Of a stretch of 64,000 nt of DNA, positions 28,583 through 37,727 are shown piece by piece. The stretch comes from Candidatus Planktophila versatilis. GTDB taxonomy: Bacteria > Actinomycetota > Actinomycetes > Nanopelagicales > Nanopelagicaceae. The DNA is taken from the NCBI RefSeq assembly GCF_002288105.1, contig NZ_CP016774.1:930001-994000 (forward strand), written 5' to 3'. Below the pieces are notes generated by a model, which did no database searches, was not told the DNA's origin, and was given only the letters and a program-made list of their open reading frames with translations. The position numbers and the translations under genes are program-made. How positions within the stretch are numbered: the stretch's first letter is position 1; every line of letters begins with the position of its first letter.

Positions 28583-29884
28583 TCAGGGATTTAACACACG
28601 GATATTTGAATCTGGAATTGAAGACTTTGTCAGAACACTGCCCGGAGTCAATGGAACATATCCGTATCCACTCTTGGATGAAATCAGAGCCGCGCCAGAA
28701 GTTCCGGGCGAGATTGCCGAAAAGCTGACAGACCGGGCTGAGTCAGAAAGTACGTAGGTAGCTATGTCAGAACCCTTGATATCAATTGTTCTAGATTTGC
28801 CACCGGCCTGCATCACTGTGAGTCTGACTTCGATTTCACTGCCTGTGAAAACCAAGGTGGGGGCTAAGCCAGTGGTAGCCAAGGTGAACTCTTGCAAGTC
28901 CGGAACGGCAGTACTCCATACGAAATCACTCTTTCCTTGCGAGAGCGTCGGTGAAAACACAGATCCAAGAATTGGTTGATCGGAAGAAATATGTAGTGCA
29001 AATTTTCCGGACGACATCAAGATATTCATGGGAATCTCAACGACTTTCTTATGGGCAACAACCCTGCCATTTATCCCAACCGGAGAAAAGGTTCCATCGG
29101 TAGAGCGAATCTCAGCGCTGATACGCGCATCAACATCACCAGGGACTAAGAGTCGCAATGTGTGAGGGCTCGGCGTCTTCCTCTTCACTTGTTGCGGGAT
29201 AGCCGGAATCTGCAACTTCTTACCAGGATCATCCGTTGAATTAACGATATCTCCGCCCAGTGATCGCAGGCCCTTGCCACGTTCATCTACAAGAAAACCA
29301 TTGACGCGGCCAGACTTTGCTTCAATATGGATAGCAATTGATTTCGCACCTGGAGCCAAAGATGGCAGTGAGATCTGCTTAAATGAATTCGCACCCACAA
29401 TTAAATCTCTGGGGGTCAGTTCACCATTCTCGCTAAAGACTGAGACGCGAACAAGTGCTTTACCTAAACCGCTATTTACTAAGTTCAGCGAACCCTTCGA
29501 AGTGATATCTGCAGTTGCGCCCACAAACCACCGTGAAGTAATCGGGGCCTGACATGCAGATGCACCAGCCCACACACCCTTTCGGACCTGCCACACAACC
29601 GGGGTAATTGCTCCAGCATCGATGACAGCAGACTGGGAAGCGATTGCATAACGGCTAATTCCTGCCTCACGAGTGTTCATTGCGGAGGTGCCAGTTTTTC
29701 TGATCTGAGTCTTAGAACTTGTCAGAGAAATTGCTGTGGTTAATCCCGATGTATTAGGTGGGCAAATAACAGAAGGGTATGACTGATTAAATCGAGATGT
29801 TGAGACGGTGAAGTTAAGCAAATTGCTAATCGCTAAAATCGAGATTGTCACGAGGAAGAGAAGGAAGCCACGGTTGCTTTTCAT
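28583..29884 (-). CDS. DUF5719-family exported protein
   Basis: A 433-residue protein with one N-terminal hydrophobic segment (about 7-28) and a long extracytoplasmic part made of beta-rich repeats, with CPPNTSG, GASACQAPITSRWFVGA and GSLNLVNSG segments typical of the actinobacterial DUF5719 family. It is encoded immediately after a large membrane glycosyltransferase, with an ATGA overlap, as in many actinobacteria, so the two probably work together in envelope glycan synthesis. No catalytic motif is visible. Function is inferred from linkage only. Confidence 0.75.
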   Translation of the reverse strand: MKSNRGFLLFLVTISILAISNLLNFTVSTSRFNQSYPSVICPPNTSGLTTAISLTSSKTQIRKTGTSAMNTREAGISRYAIASQSAVIDAGAITPVVWQVRKGVWAGASACQAPITSRWFVGATADITSKGSLNLVNSGLGKALVRVSVFSENGELTPRDLIVGANSFKQISLPSLAPGAKSIAIHIEAKSGRVNGFLVDERGKGLRSLGGDIVNSTDDPGKKLQIPAIPQQVKRKTPSPHTLRLLVPGDVDARISAEIRSTDGTFSPVGINGRVVAHKKVVEIPMNILMSSGKFALHISSDQPILGSVFSPTLSQGKSDFVWSTAVPDLQEFTLATTGLAPTLVFTGSEIEVRLTVMQAGGKSRTIDIKGSDIATYVLSDSARSVSFSAISPGTSGAALISSKSGYGYVPLTPGSVLTKSSIPDSNIRVLNP

Positions 29885-32800
29885 GCCAGCTCCTTTTCAG
29901 ATATCTCACTCTTGCGGCGACCAGAGGGCAGCGCAAGAACAATGACAGTGACCAGCACAATCATGAAGAAGGAGATCCAGGCCCTTCGCTGTGTTCCATC
30001 ATGGAAGATGGTGACTTCGCCAGCGTTGGTGATTTCAAAGGTGGGAAGACCATCGCGATCTTCAATACGAGCTGCAGTAAATCCATCTTGGTAAATTCTC
30101 CACCCTTTACTAAAACTTTCAGTAAGTGTGAGTGTTCCGGGACGCGGCACAATGGCGCTAATTCCGGTTGCTTCGATGATGGAAACTTCTCCGGCGTAGT
30201 CGGTAAGAATGATGCGTCCGGTTGGCTCATTTACCTTCCAGACAACTCCAGCTTTTGTCGCAGAGGTTCTAATGAAGCCTCCTAAGCCATCAATAGTTTG
30301 AACTACCTCATCAATAATCGGATTCTTTAAGTAAACGTATTTGATTCCGTAGGTTGCTAAGACTTCACTTGAAGTCACCCCAGTATTGTCGATTAAGCCT
30401 TCAACTGCTCGGGAAATTACTTCCGTGTCCGCTGGCGCAACATCTACTTCACCCAGTGTGATGTCTCTTCCTCTGGAAATGTAATAGGAGAGAGTTTGCT
30501 CACCATTTCTGGTGTATGGACGAAGCACGAGTGACTTGGCGCTCTTCTCTATTGCAAGGTAGGCCGGTAGCACGTTCTTCTGCCCCGTACGAAGTGGTGA
30601 ATCAGCTCCTGCAGAAACCAACCAGGAAAGAGATGTCGCACTATAAACCAGGGTTAAAGCGAGAATGAGTGCAACCGAAATATGCCGGAAATTAATGTGG
30701 GATTGTTCAAGTCGGGATCTAATTTTATCGAACATCACAACACCAGAAGTTAATGAGAAGAGCGTGGCAATAGCGATAAAGGTTCCAACAGATACTTGGG
30801 CATTTAACGGTGTTCCATTACCCGGTATGACTGCAACGCTAATCAAAGTTCCACACAGCAAGAAAGTAATTCCTGGTACTGCAAATTTTCGAGCGGCGGT
30901 AGTAGAGAAATAGGCGACGAGCAAAATTGCCACTATCGGACTGGCACACCACCACGGAAGAGATCCCGGCCCACCTGGATTGGCAAGAATTGCTAGGTTC
31001 GGGCCACCGCCAGAAACGGATAGTCCAATTTCTCGAAGAATACGGGTTGGGTTGAGTAACACACCGAAAGAAGCCGGCGCCGATAACAAGAATGGAATTA
31101 TGAGAAGAGTCAGGCGACGCTTGAGTCGTTCGAGGAAGAGTTGATCCTGGTAATTATTTGATGCTTTCCTGAAGTCGCCGAAAATTGTAAGGATGATTCC
31201 CACGAAAAGGATAAGCAGCACCGATGGATTAAATGAAAGCAGGAACCAGATAAAAAGTGAGTATCCAAAGATGCTTCGCCAACTCCAACGATCGATTTCG
31301 GCCCAGGTATGAAATTGCACTATGAAAAAGGGCAGTAACGCCATAAAGACAAGTACTCCGAGTCGCCCGGCGTTCACCGATGCAATCGCCACCGGCGATA
31401 AGGCATAGAGCAAGGAAGCGCCAGCTGATAGCCACTGATTATCTGTAAATCTCTTTAAATATCGGTGTGCTGAAAGCAGAAGTATCAAGGGAGCGATGAG
31501 AAAGAAAATAGTGATAAATACTGAAACATTTCCGAAGAAGAGCAGAGATGCGATTGCGATGACTAAGACCCAAGTAGGAGTGGATTGCGCACTGCCCATA
31601 CCCACGTCATGCCAACTAGAGATATAGAGCTTGATTAAATCTCGGAAACTAGCTGGAGATTCGGCAAGAGCTCCTCCGGCTAATGGCCCAAACCTATGTC
31701 GTGCCCAGGAAAGTGAGACGAGTGTGATGATTGATGCGGCAATAATCATGGGTCTATAGAAAAGTGATTTCCATGGAGTTCGTGACACCGGGGTAAGAGG
31801 ATCTTCATCCTCATTTATTTCTAAGTCGCTGACAATCGGTAGTTCACGTGATGGTGAATGAGGAAGCACAGCGGAACGTAGCGTCGATGCCAGACGAGAA
31901 ATAGATGAACGAAGTTGGGATATCCGCGATGGAACAAAGGCATTGACCACTCTCGGAGAAATCAGTCGGTGCTGTTTGCGAAATTTTCTAGCTGAAAGTA
32001 ATTCGGTGGGATGAATAATGAGTGAGCCAATTGCCAAGATCTCATCCGATGCATAGCCGGGGAGTTTGGCAAATAGGTAGCCGACAGAACGCAAGATAGC
32101 CCCGGCAAATAGCGTGAAGATGAGTCCAGGTAGTGACCACACACTTGAGTTAGCAAGCAAGACATAGGCTGCATTGCGCCGATCTAGTAAAAGTGGGCGG
32201 TGAAGAAACGCTCCTTGCACATCAACACTTCTTCGTTCGGTCGCCGATGCTTGTGCGTGATACCCAATCGCATCAGAGACGGCAATCACCGAGTGTCCCG
32301 CAACGCGAACACGCCAACCAAAATCAACATCATCTCGGAATAGCTCTAAATTCTGATCAAAGCCACCGAGTTCTTCAAAGACGTCACGACGGATGAGGGC
32401 ACCTGCTGTGCTCACAGAAAGAACTTCTGTTACGCCATCGTGTTGACCTTGATCGTATTCAAGAGGTTCAAGACCTGTCCATCTCGCACCGTTAGTTGCA
32501 ATACTGATTCCTAATTCAATGAGATGCGTTCGATCATGCCAACCAAGAAGTTTTGGTCCAGCCATCACAACACTGGGGCGATCTGCAATCGCTGCTAATA
32601 AAGATTCAAGTGCGGCCGGATGCAACGCGCAATCATCGTGAAGAATCCAAATCCATTCTTCACTATCTTTAATCAGCGCAGGCAGCTGCGTGATTCCATG
32701 AGCTACGGCAGCACCAAATCCACTTTCTCTATCGATTGTTGCTACCGGAATGCGAGCGCCTTTCAGCAACTTCACCGAAGCATCGAGGGAGCCAGTATCA

Positions 32801-32916
32801 ATGGCAAAAACTTGATTAGGTCGCACAGATTGCGAAGCAAGAGAAGCGACAACTTCAGATAGCCAAGTTGCTCCATCGTGTACAACTAAGAGTGCAGTTA
32901 CCCGCGGAGCGCTCAT
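29881..32916 (-). CDS. Large membrane GT2-family glycosyltransferase
   Basis: A 1011-residue protein. The N-terminal third (about 1-260) is a GT-A glycosyltransferase family 2 domain: VTALLVVHDGATWL, the metal-binding region WILHDDCALHP and GGFDQNLELFRDDVDFGWRVR. The rest contains roughly a dozen transmembrane segments (from about 240 on), a linker with low complexity near 330-375, and a C-terminal extracytoplasmic domain. This architecture is common in actinobacteria next to whiB2 and DUF5719 genes and suggests transfer of sugars onto a lipid carrier or cell-wall glycan. Donor and acceptor are unknown. A TAGGTT box sits six bases before the ATG. Confidence 0.85.
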   Translation of the reverse strand: MSAPRVTALLVVHDGATWLSEVVASLASQSVRPNQVFAIDTGSLDASVKLLKGARIPVATIDRESGFGAAVAHGITQLPALIKDSEEWIWILHDDCALHPAALESLLAAIADRPSVVMAGPKLLGWHDRTHLIELGISIATNGARWTGLEPLEYDQGQHDGVTEVLSVSTAGALIRRDVFEELGGFDQNLELFRDDVDFGWRVRVAGHSVIAVSDAIGYHAQASATERRSVDVQGAFLHRPLLLDRRNAAYVLLANSSVWSLPGLIFTLFAGAILRSVGYLFAKLPGYASDEILAIGSLIIHPTELLSARKFRKQHRLISPRVVNAFVPSRISQLRSSISRLASTLRSAVLPHSPSRELPIVSDLEINEDEDPLTPVSRTPWKSLFYRPMIIAASIITLVSLSWARHRFGPLAGGALAESPASFRDLIKLYISSWHDVGMGSAQSTPTWVLVIAIASLLFFGNVSVFITIFFLIAPLILLLSAHRYLKRFTDNQWLSAGASLLYALSPVAIASVNAGRLGVLVFMALLPFFIVQFHTWAEIDRWSWRSIFGYSLFIWFLLSFNPSVLLILFVGIILTIFGDFRKASNNYQDQLFLERLKRRLTLLIIPFLLSAPASFGVLLNPTRILREIGLSVSGGGPNLAILANPGGPGSLPWWCASPIVAILLVAYFSTTAARKFAVPGITFLLCGTLISVAVIPGNGTPLNAQVSVGTFIAIATLFSLTSGVVMFDKIRSRLEQSHINFRHISVALILALTLVYSATSLSWLVSAGADSPLRTGQKNVLPAYLAIEKSAKSLVLRPYTRNGEQTLSYYISRGRDITLGEVDVAPADTEVISRAVEGLIDNTGVTSSEVLATYGIKYVYLKNPIIDEVVQTIDGLGGFIRTSATKAGVVWKVNEPTGRIILTDYAGEVSIIEATGISAIVPRPGTLTLTESFSKGWRIYQDGFTAARIEDRDGLPTFEITNAGEVTIFHDGTQRRAWISFFMIVLVTVIVLALPSGRRKSEISEKELA

Positions 32917-32970
32917 GGGAAGAACCTACCTAAAGTAAGGCCCAGGGCCGGAAATTGTTGCTGGCTGCCC

Positions 32971-33279
32971 TTACGCAGGGCGACGCTTAAGTCGACGACG
33001 CTCACGCTCTGAGAGACCGCCCCAGATACCAAAGCGTTCATCGTGTGCCAGAGCGTATTCAAGACACTCTTGGCGCACATCACATGAGAGGCAGACTCGC
33101 TTTGCTTCGCGAGTGGAGCCACCCTTTTCTGGAAAGAAAGCTTCCGGATCAGTTTGAGCGCAGAGTGAGCGCTCTTGCCAGGAGAGTTCAAAATTCTCGC
33201 CATTAGCTAGTTGAATAGTTGGTCCAGCAGTGGGGGCTGATGGCTTGCCAGTCGATGTTCCTTCTGGGCGGATTGGCAT
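32971..33279 (-). CDS. WhiB-family iron-sulfur transcription factor (WhiB2/WhmD-like)
   Basis: A 102-residue Wbl protein with a variable N-terminal 35 residues. The cluster cysteines are Cys40, Cys63, Cys66 and Cys72, followed by GIWGGLSERERRRLKRR. The position near manB-DUF3499 and a sugar-nucleotide transferase matches mycobacterial whiB2 (whmD), needed for septation. A TTG at 33285 is a possible start, but ATG 33279 has GAGGAG eight bases upstream. Its promoter region holds a perfect 16-base palindrome at 33344-33359, a likely operator. Confidence 0.92.
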   Translation of the reverse strand: MPIRPEGTSTGKPSAPTAGPTIQLANGENFELSWQERSLCAQTDPEAFFPEKGGSTREAKRVCLSCDVRQECLEYALAHDERFGIWGGLSERERRRLKRRPA

Positions 33280-33343
33280 CTGCAAATCTCCTCAAGTCAT
33301 TAGGGGCGGAATTCGTTGTGAATCACCTGCGCTCTAGGTATTA

Positions 33344-33359
33344 ATTACACCGGTGTAAT
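33344..33359. promoter_or_regulatory. Perfect 16-base palindrome upstream of whiB2-like gene
   Basis: ATTACACCGGTGTAAT is fully self-complementary and lies 65-80 bases upstream of the whiB2 start, in the only sizable gap of this region. Half-sites TTACAC/GTGTAA resemble those of the Streptomyces regulator BldD (TNACNC...GNGTNA), but the spacer is two bases instead of one. It is best described as a candidate operator for a dimeric regulator. The remainder of the 142-base gap contains a weak stem (GACTTTT...AAAAGTC, about 33378-33417) that could end the upstream transcript. Confidence 0.5.
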
Positions 33360-33421
33360 CCCTTGGAGTCAACTCCTAAGTCGAGACTTTTGGCGCTTTT
33401 TTTAGGACGAAAAGTCGATTT

Positions 33422-34378
33422 TTAGAGAGAAATTGGTAAATCTGAGCTATTTGAGAGGTAAGTGCGGGCTTTTTCGGTGCCTCTATTCACATGTGTTCCC
33501 TCTGCAATGAAGCATTGTGACAATTTCACATCAGATTCGATCACCACGTTATCGCCGATGATGCAGTCATCGATGCGGCAGCCAGATGCAATCGTTGTGT
33601 TGGCACCGATTGCGGTACCGCCAGTGATCTGGGTGTCATTGCCAATCGTGGAGCCAGCCATCGCAAGAAAGGGTGCAGCTACTAGATCGCGTGAGCCTTG
33701 AAAGAGTGCTGCCGGGGTTCCGACATCGAGCCAATAAGCAGCTTGCTTATATCCAAAGACCGGGCGGTTCTGTGCAATCAGTGCTGGGAAAGTTTCGCGT
33801 TCAACGCTTACCACGGATCCCAGCGGAATCTCCTTGATGACATCGGGGCTAAAAACATAGCAGCCGGCATTAATAAATTTGGTTACCGGATTTTCCATCT
33901 TCTCCAAGAAGGCGGTAACTCGTCCTTCTGAGTCTGTTGGCACGCAGCCAAATGCACGCGCATCATCGACTTCAATGAGGTGCAGTGTGACATCAGCTTT
34001 CTTCTCTTGGTGAAATGCAATTTGGTCTGCAATCGAATGCCGGCTTAAAACATCGCCATTGAAAATGACAATCGGCTCATCGCCTTCTAATAGCTGCGCC
34101 GCATTTCTTATTGCACCGCCGGTGCCAAGGGGCTGCTTTTCAACTGCGTAGCGGATATTGATTCCCCATTTACTTCCATCACCAAAATATGGCGTAAAGA
34201 CTTCTGCCAGGTAGGAAGTGGCAAGCACAAGGGTGTGAATACCAGCGCGCTTAGCGGCAAGTATTTGATGTTCAGTGACAGGCAGACCGGCAACTGGCAA
34301 CATCGGTTTGGGAGATTCATTAGTCAGTGGCTTAAGGCGGGTTCCAAGACCACCGACTAATAAAATTCCAACAGCCAT
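33422..34378 (-). CDS. Sugar-1-phosphate nucleotidyltransferase (mannose-1-P guanylyltransferase-like)
   Basis: A 318-residue enzyme with an N-terminal nucleotidyltransferase domain (VGILLVGGLGTRLKPLT at 2-18, PKPMLPVAG, GTGGAIRNA, FNGDVLS) and a C-terminal left-handed beta-helix (IGNDTQITGGTAIGANTTI...). It makes an NDP-sugar, most likely GDP-mannose from mannose 1-phosphate, as proposed for mycobacterial Rv3264c near whiB2 and manB. With manB in this window this completes a route from mannose 6-phosphate to GDP-mannose. The nucleotide and sugar are inferred from context. Its start overlaps the last base of dapC. Confidence 0.85.
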   Translation of the reverse strand: MAVGILLVGGLGTRLKPLTNESPKPMLPVAGLPVTEHQILAAKRAGIHTLVLATSYLAEVFTPYFGDGSKWGINIRYAVEKQPLGTGGAIRNAAQLLEGDEPIVIFNGDVLSRHSIADQIAFHQEKKADVTLHLIEVDDARAFGCVPTDSEGRVTAFLEKMENPVTKFINAGCYVFSPDVIKEIPLGSVVSVERETFPALIAQNRPVFGYKQAAYWLDVGTPAALFQGSRDLVAAPFLAMAGSTIGNDTQITGGTAIGANTTIASGCRIDDCIIGDNVVIESDVKLSQCFIAEGTHVNRGTEKARTYLSNSSDLPISL

Positions 34379-35469
34379 TAGGATGCACTGACTTTCGCGA
34401 GAATGCGCTCTGCCGCTATTGCTATCTGTTGATCAGTGGCAGTCAGCGCAATCCGAATATGGTTCTCTCCTGCTTGGCCATAAAAAACGCCGGGAGTGGC
34501 AAGAATTCCCAGTGCTGCCAGCCAGGCAACTGAGTCCCATGAGCTTTCATTTCGCGTTGCCCAGATATAGAGGCCGGCTTCTGAATGATCGATACTGAAA
34601 CCGGCAGAAATCAGAGCAGGTGCCAGGCGAGTGCGACGTGCGTTGTAGCGCCCACGTTGTTCAGCAACATGTTTGCTATCAGAAAGTGCGGCGACCATGG
34701 CGTGCTGCACCGGTAAAGAGACCATCATGCCGGCGTGCTTACGTACTTCAAGAATTCTGGCAATCAATTGTGGATCCCCCACTACGAAAGCTGCGCGATA
34801 GCCAGCCATCGAAGATCTCTTGGAAAGTGAGTACACACCCAAAATATTGGTGTTATCACCATCTGTGTATCGCAAAATAGAGGTAGGAGTTTTGGTATCG
34901 CCAAATTCCAAGTAGCACTCATCTGAAACTACAACGCTCTTATTCTTTCGTGACCATTCAATGGCTGCACGTAATTCAGATTCGGAGTGAACTCTTCCGG
35001 TTGGATTAGAGGGTGAATTCACCCATGCCAGATCAGCCGTAGGCCACGTGGTTGCATCAATGTCAACGGCAGTCGGCGTTGCCTGAGCAAGGAGGGCGCC
35101 GACTAAATATGTTGGGTAGGCAATACGTGGATAAAGAACAGTTGCCGATTCAAGAAAGGTGGGTAACCAAGCAACGAACTCTTTAGATCCAATAAGGGGT
35201 AACACGGCAAAGTCGCCACTGGCACCAAGAGTTGTTGTAGCCCATTGATGAATTGCAGTGCGCAGTTCTTGAGTTCCCATTGTTACCGGGTAACTTGGCG
35301 AATCAGATGACTCACGTAAAGCTTGCTGGATAAATTCAGGAGTGGGATCTACTGGAGTTCCCACTGATAAATCAATGGCACCTTGCGGGTGCTTGCGCGC
35401 TATCTCGCCATAGGGAGCGAGCGCGTCCCATGGAAAATCAGGTAGTTTTTGGCGCAAGAGCAGTGACAT
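34378..35469 (-). CDS. dapC: Succinyldiaminopimelate aminotransferase-like PLP enzyme
   Basis: A 363-residue fold-type I aminotransferase. Features include DLSVGTPVDPTPEFI, the WVNSPSNPTGRV motif, VVSDECYLEF and the PLP lysine in YSLSKRSSMAGYRAAF. It matches actinobacterial DapC-type enzymes linked to ferredoxin genes, which make N-succinyl-diaminopimelate in the lysine and peptidoglycan precursor pathway; dapD is also in the window. The open frame extends to 35523 (TTG), but ATG 35469 gives the family N-terminus LLRQKLPDFPWDAL. It overlaps the ferredoxin gene by 32 bases and has no clear ribosome-binding site, suggesting translational coupling. Confidence 0.85.
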   Translation of the reverse strand: MSLLLRQKLPDFPWDALAPYGEIARKHPQGAIDLSVGTPVDPTPEFIQQALRESSDSPSYPVTMGTQELRTAIHQWATTTLGASGDFAVLPLIGSKEFVAWLPTFLESATVLYPRIAYPTYLVGALLAQATPTAVDIDATTWPTADLAWVNSPSNPTGRVHSESELRAAIEWSRKNKSVVVSDECYLEFGDTKTPTSILRYTDGDNTNILGVYSLSKRSSMAGYRAAFVVGDPQLIARILEVRKHAGMMVSLPVQHAMVAALSDSKHVAEQRGRYNARRTRLAPALISAGFSIDHSEAGLYIWATRNESSWDSVAWLAALGILATPGVFYGQAGENHIRIALTATDQQIAIAAERILAKVSAS

Positions 35470-35758
35470 CGGTGTGATCAGAGTTTGTCTCTCCGACCTT
35501 TGATGCTCCCCCAGGTGATCCAAGTTCTATGAAAAATTCAGTATTGATCTTCTTGTAGTTCTGCCACTGACCCGGAACATCATCTTCATAATAAATAGCT
35601 TCGACCGGGCATACCGGCTCGCACGCACCACAATCGACACATTCGTCAGGTTGGATATAGAGCATCCGAGCACCGTCATAAATGCAATCAACGGGGCACT
35701 CTTCGCGGCAGGACTTATCTTTAACGTCCACGCAAGGTTCGGCGATTACATATGTCAC
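35438..35758 (-). CDS. 7Fe-type ferredoxin (FdxC-like)
   Basis: A 106-residue ferredoxin. CVDVKDKSCREECPVDC contributes to the [3Fe-4S] cluster and the CVDCGACEPVCP motif binds the [4Fe-4S] cluster, followed by the actinobacterial tail YEDDVPGQW...ELGSPGGASKVG. It carries electrons to unknown partners, perhaps cytochromes P450 or reductases. GTG start with GGAGGA eight bases upstream. The gene pair ferredoxin-dapC is common in actinobacteria and is most likely an old neighbourhood and not a functional link. Confidence 0.93.
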   Translation of the reverse strand: MTYVIAEPCVDVKDKSCREECPVDCIYDGARMLYIQPDECVDCGACEPVCPVEAIYYEDDVPGQWQNYKKINTEFFIELGSPGGASKVGETNSDHTDVTALAPKTT

Positions 35759-35839
35759 GAAAGATCCTCCAGAAGGCTTGAAGCGGTAGGCGATAAGTCT
35801 AACCCTGCAAGAGACTGATTACATGATTAAGGTTGCCAC

Positions 35840-37414
35840 GTGAACGCCGAGACTTTACGGGCTGCCGTTGGCAAGCGAGCCACTATTCGCCTGCGAGATT
35901 CGGATGGCGGATTCCGTGACATCGTCGGCGTTCTACATAGTGAGACACGCCTCATCAATCGCCGGGGTGAGTTCATTGAATTTGAACTCGCAGATATTGC
36001 TTTCTTTCGCGTCATCCCAGTCTTTAACCGCCGAGATGCCGCCAGCGGTCAGCTTCACATTTATGACACCCGCACTCGAGAAGTTCAAGAAATAGCCAGT
36101 CGTGATGGTTATATCTCCATCTACTGCTGTGGTCCTACCGTCTACCGAGATGCTCATGTAGGAAACCTTCGTACCTTCTTACTTGCAGATCTGATCTCCC
36201 GCACACTAACCATGACAGGTGTAGACGTGGAACTCATTCAAAACATCACTGACGTTGGACACATGGCCGATGACTTCGAAGGTGAAGATAAATTATTGGC
36301 AGAATCTAAACGCACGAAGACTGACCCATTTGCTATTGCTCGCGAATTTGAATCCCGCTTCCACAAAGATTTGGCCTTACTCAATGTCAGAAAAGCCGAC
36401 AGATATCCACGAGCATCTGAGAATATGAATTCAATGATCGCTGCCATCGAAAAACTTATCGAAAGTAAGAACGCCTACATCGGAAGTGATGGCTCGGTCT
36501 ACTTTGATGCAACATCTATTGAAAGTTATGGTGCAATTAGCGGCAACAAATTAGCAGCGCTCAAACCCGGCTATCGTCATGAGCACAACGATGAAAGCGG
36601 TAAGCGCTTCCATGCCGATTGGGCGCTCTGGAAATTAGCCGGCGAACGCACGCAAATGATCTGGGAATCCCCATGGGGGCCAGGTTTTCCTGGCTGGCAT
36701 ATCGAGTGCAGCACAATGTCAATTGATTTCCTGGATTCGAAGGTAGATATTCACGTGGGCGGAATTGACCTTAGATTTCCACACCACGAAAATGAAAGAG
36801 CTCAGTCAAACTCGTTAACCCATTCTGAAGTTGTAGCTACCTGGGTGCATGGAGAACATCTGCTCTTTGAAGGTCGCAAGATGTCAAAAAGTGCCGGAAA
36901 TGTTGTACTTCTTAGTGATGTGCAGGAACGTGGTTTAGATCCGCTCTCACTCCGTTTCTCATTCCTGGAAAACCGCTATCGATCACAGATGGATCTCTCT
37001 TGGGCAGCACTTGATGCTGCGCACTCAACGCTTCGCAAGTGGCGCGCGCTGATGTCTGAATGGGGAATATCAACAGAGATTAAAATTGATCAAGAGATTA
37101 CTGATGCACTCACCAATGACCTTGACACACCGCGGGCCATGCAAAGGTTGCGCACCATTGAAAAAGACGCTGCCATGGGCTCACAAGATAAACGTGCAAT
37201 CTTCTTATATGCAGATCAGGTGCTCGGACTCGAACTCAATCGAGTTCCTGAGTCAAAACCACTTACCCCAGAATTGGAACAACTTCTGAATGATCGAGTT
37301 GTTGCCAGAGAAGCTAAAGAGTGGAATCGAAGTGATTCCCTGCGCACAGAGCTAGAAGCACGCGGCCTGGAGATCAGCGATGGACCCACCGGGCAGAGTT
37401 GGCGCTGGAAGTAA
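35840..37414 (+). CDS. cysS: Cysteinyl-tRNA synthetase with N-terminal SH3-like domain
   Basis: A 524-residue protein. Residues about 73-524 form a class I cysteinyl-tRNA synthetase: LHIYDTRTREV, zinc ligands Cys97, Cys290, HHENE, the HIGH-type HVGN (106-109), KMSKS at 347-351 and the C-terminal DALR-like and AREAKEWNRSDSLRTELEARG segments. The C-terminal domain argues against MshC, the shorter mycothiol ligase. Residues 1-63 (AAVGKRATIRLRDSDGGFRD... FIEFELADIAFFRVIP) are an extra beta-rich domain resembling the SH3-like N-domain of Rv0428c-type acetyltransferases. No start codon lies between the two parts, so the fusion is real. GTG start six bases after TAAGGT. Adjacent, convergent, is the mshB operon. 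Confidence 0.9.
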   Translation: MNAETLRAAVGKRATIRLRDSDGGFRDIVGVLHSETRLINRRGEFIEFELADIAFFRVIPVFNRRDAASGQLHIYDTRTREVQEIASRDGYISIYCCGPTVYRDAHVGNLRTFLLADLISRTLTMTGVDVELIQNITDVGHMADDFEGEDKLLAESKRTKTDPFAIAREFESRFHKDLALLNVRKADRYPRASENMNSMIAAIEKLIESKNAYIGSDGSVYFDATSIESYGAISGNKLAALKPGYRHEHNDESGKRFHADWALWKLAGERTQMIWESPWGPGFPGWHIECSTMSIDFLDSKVDIHVGGIDLRFPHHENERAQSNSLTHSEVVATWVHGEHLLFEGRKMSKSAGNVVLLSDVQERGLDPLSLRFSFLENRYRSQMDLSWAALDAAHSTLRKWRALMSEWGISTEIKIDQEITDALTNDLDTPRAMQRLRTIEKDAAMGSQDKRAIFLYADQVLGLELNRVPESKPLTPELEQLLNDRVVAREAKEWNRSDSLRTELEARGLEISDGPTGQSWRWK

Positions 37415-37415
37415 G

Positions 37416-37727
37416 TTAGGCGCGTTGTAGGACTGCAATTACTCCAATAATAAATCCAATAAACAAAAGTGCCGTACCTGAGTTATCTCCTAGGATCAGC
37501 AGTTCTTTTCCCACACCAAATGTTCCGGCGCGAACGATGACGATAAACCAGCCAAAGAGCGCGATGAGCTTGTATCTCTTCTTACCAAAATATCGACCCA
37601 CCCAGCGAATGCACATGTAAGTACCAATGAGTGCAAGTATCACTCCAATGGGTGGACGGGTTGGGTGAATCAGAGTTGCACCTAGTGCTACAACTGCTCC
37701 AAAGAGAAGCGAAAACAGCGCTCTCAT
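37416..37727 (-). CDS. Small membrane protein beside mshB (DUF6113-like)
   Basis: A 103-residue protein with about four hydrophobic segments (near 1-20, 24-42, 52-70, 80-100) and a positive loop GRYFGKKRYK. It overlaps the end of mshB (ATGA) and is probably translated with it. A membrane family of unknown function (I believe DUF6113) is typical in this position beside mshB in actinobacteria. No functional motif is visible. It converges on cysS with one base between them. Confidence 0.65.
   Translation of the reverse strand: MRALFSLLFGAVVALGATLIHPTRPPIGVILALIGTYMCIRWVGRYFGKKRYKLIALFGWFIVIVRAGTFGVGKELLILGDNSGTALLFIGFIIGVIAVLQRA

Noticed and set aside
35840-37414. Annotation of the cysS gene as mycothiol ligase mshC because it sits beside mshB
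   Set aside because: The protein keeps a C-terminal tRNA-binding-type region and a length typical of CysRS, whereas MshC is about 410 residues and lacks that region.
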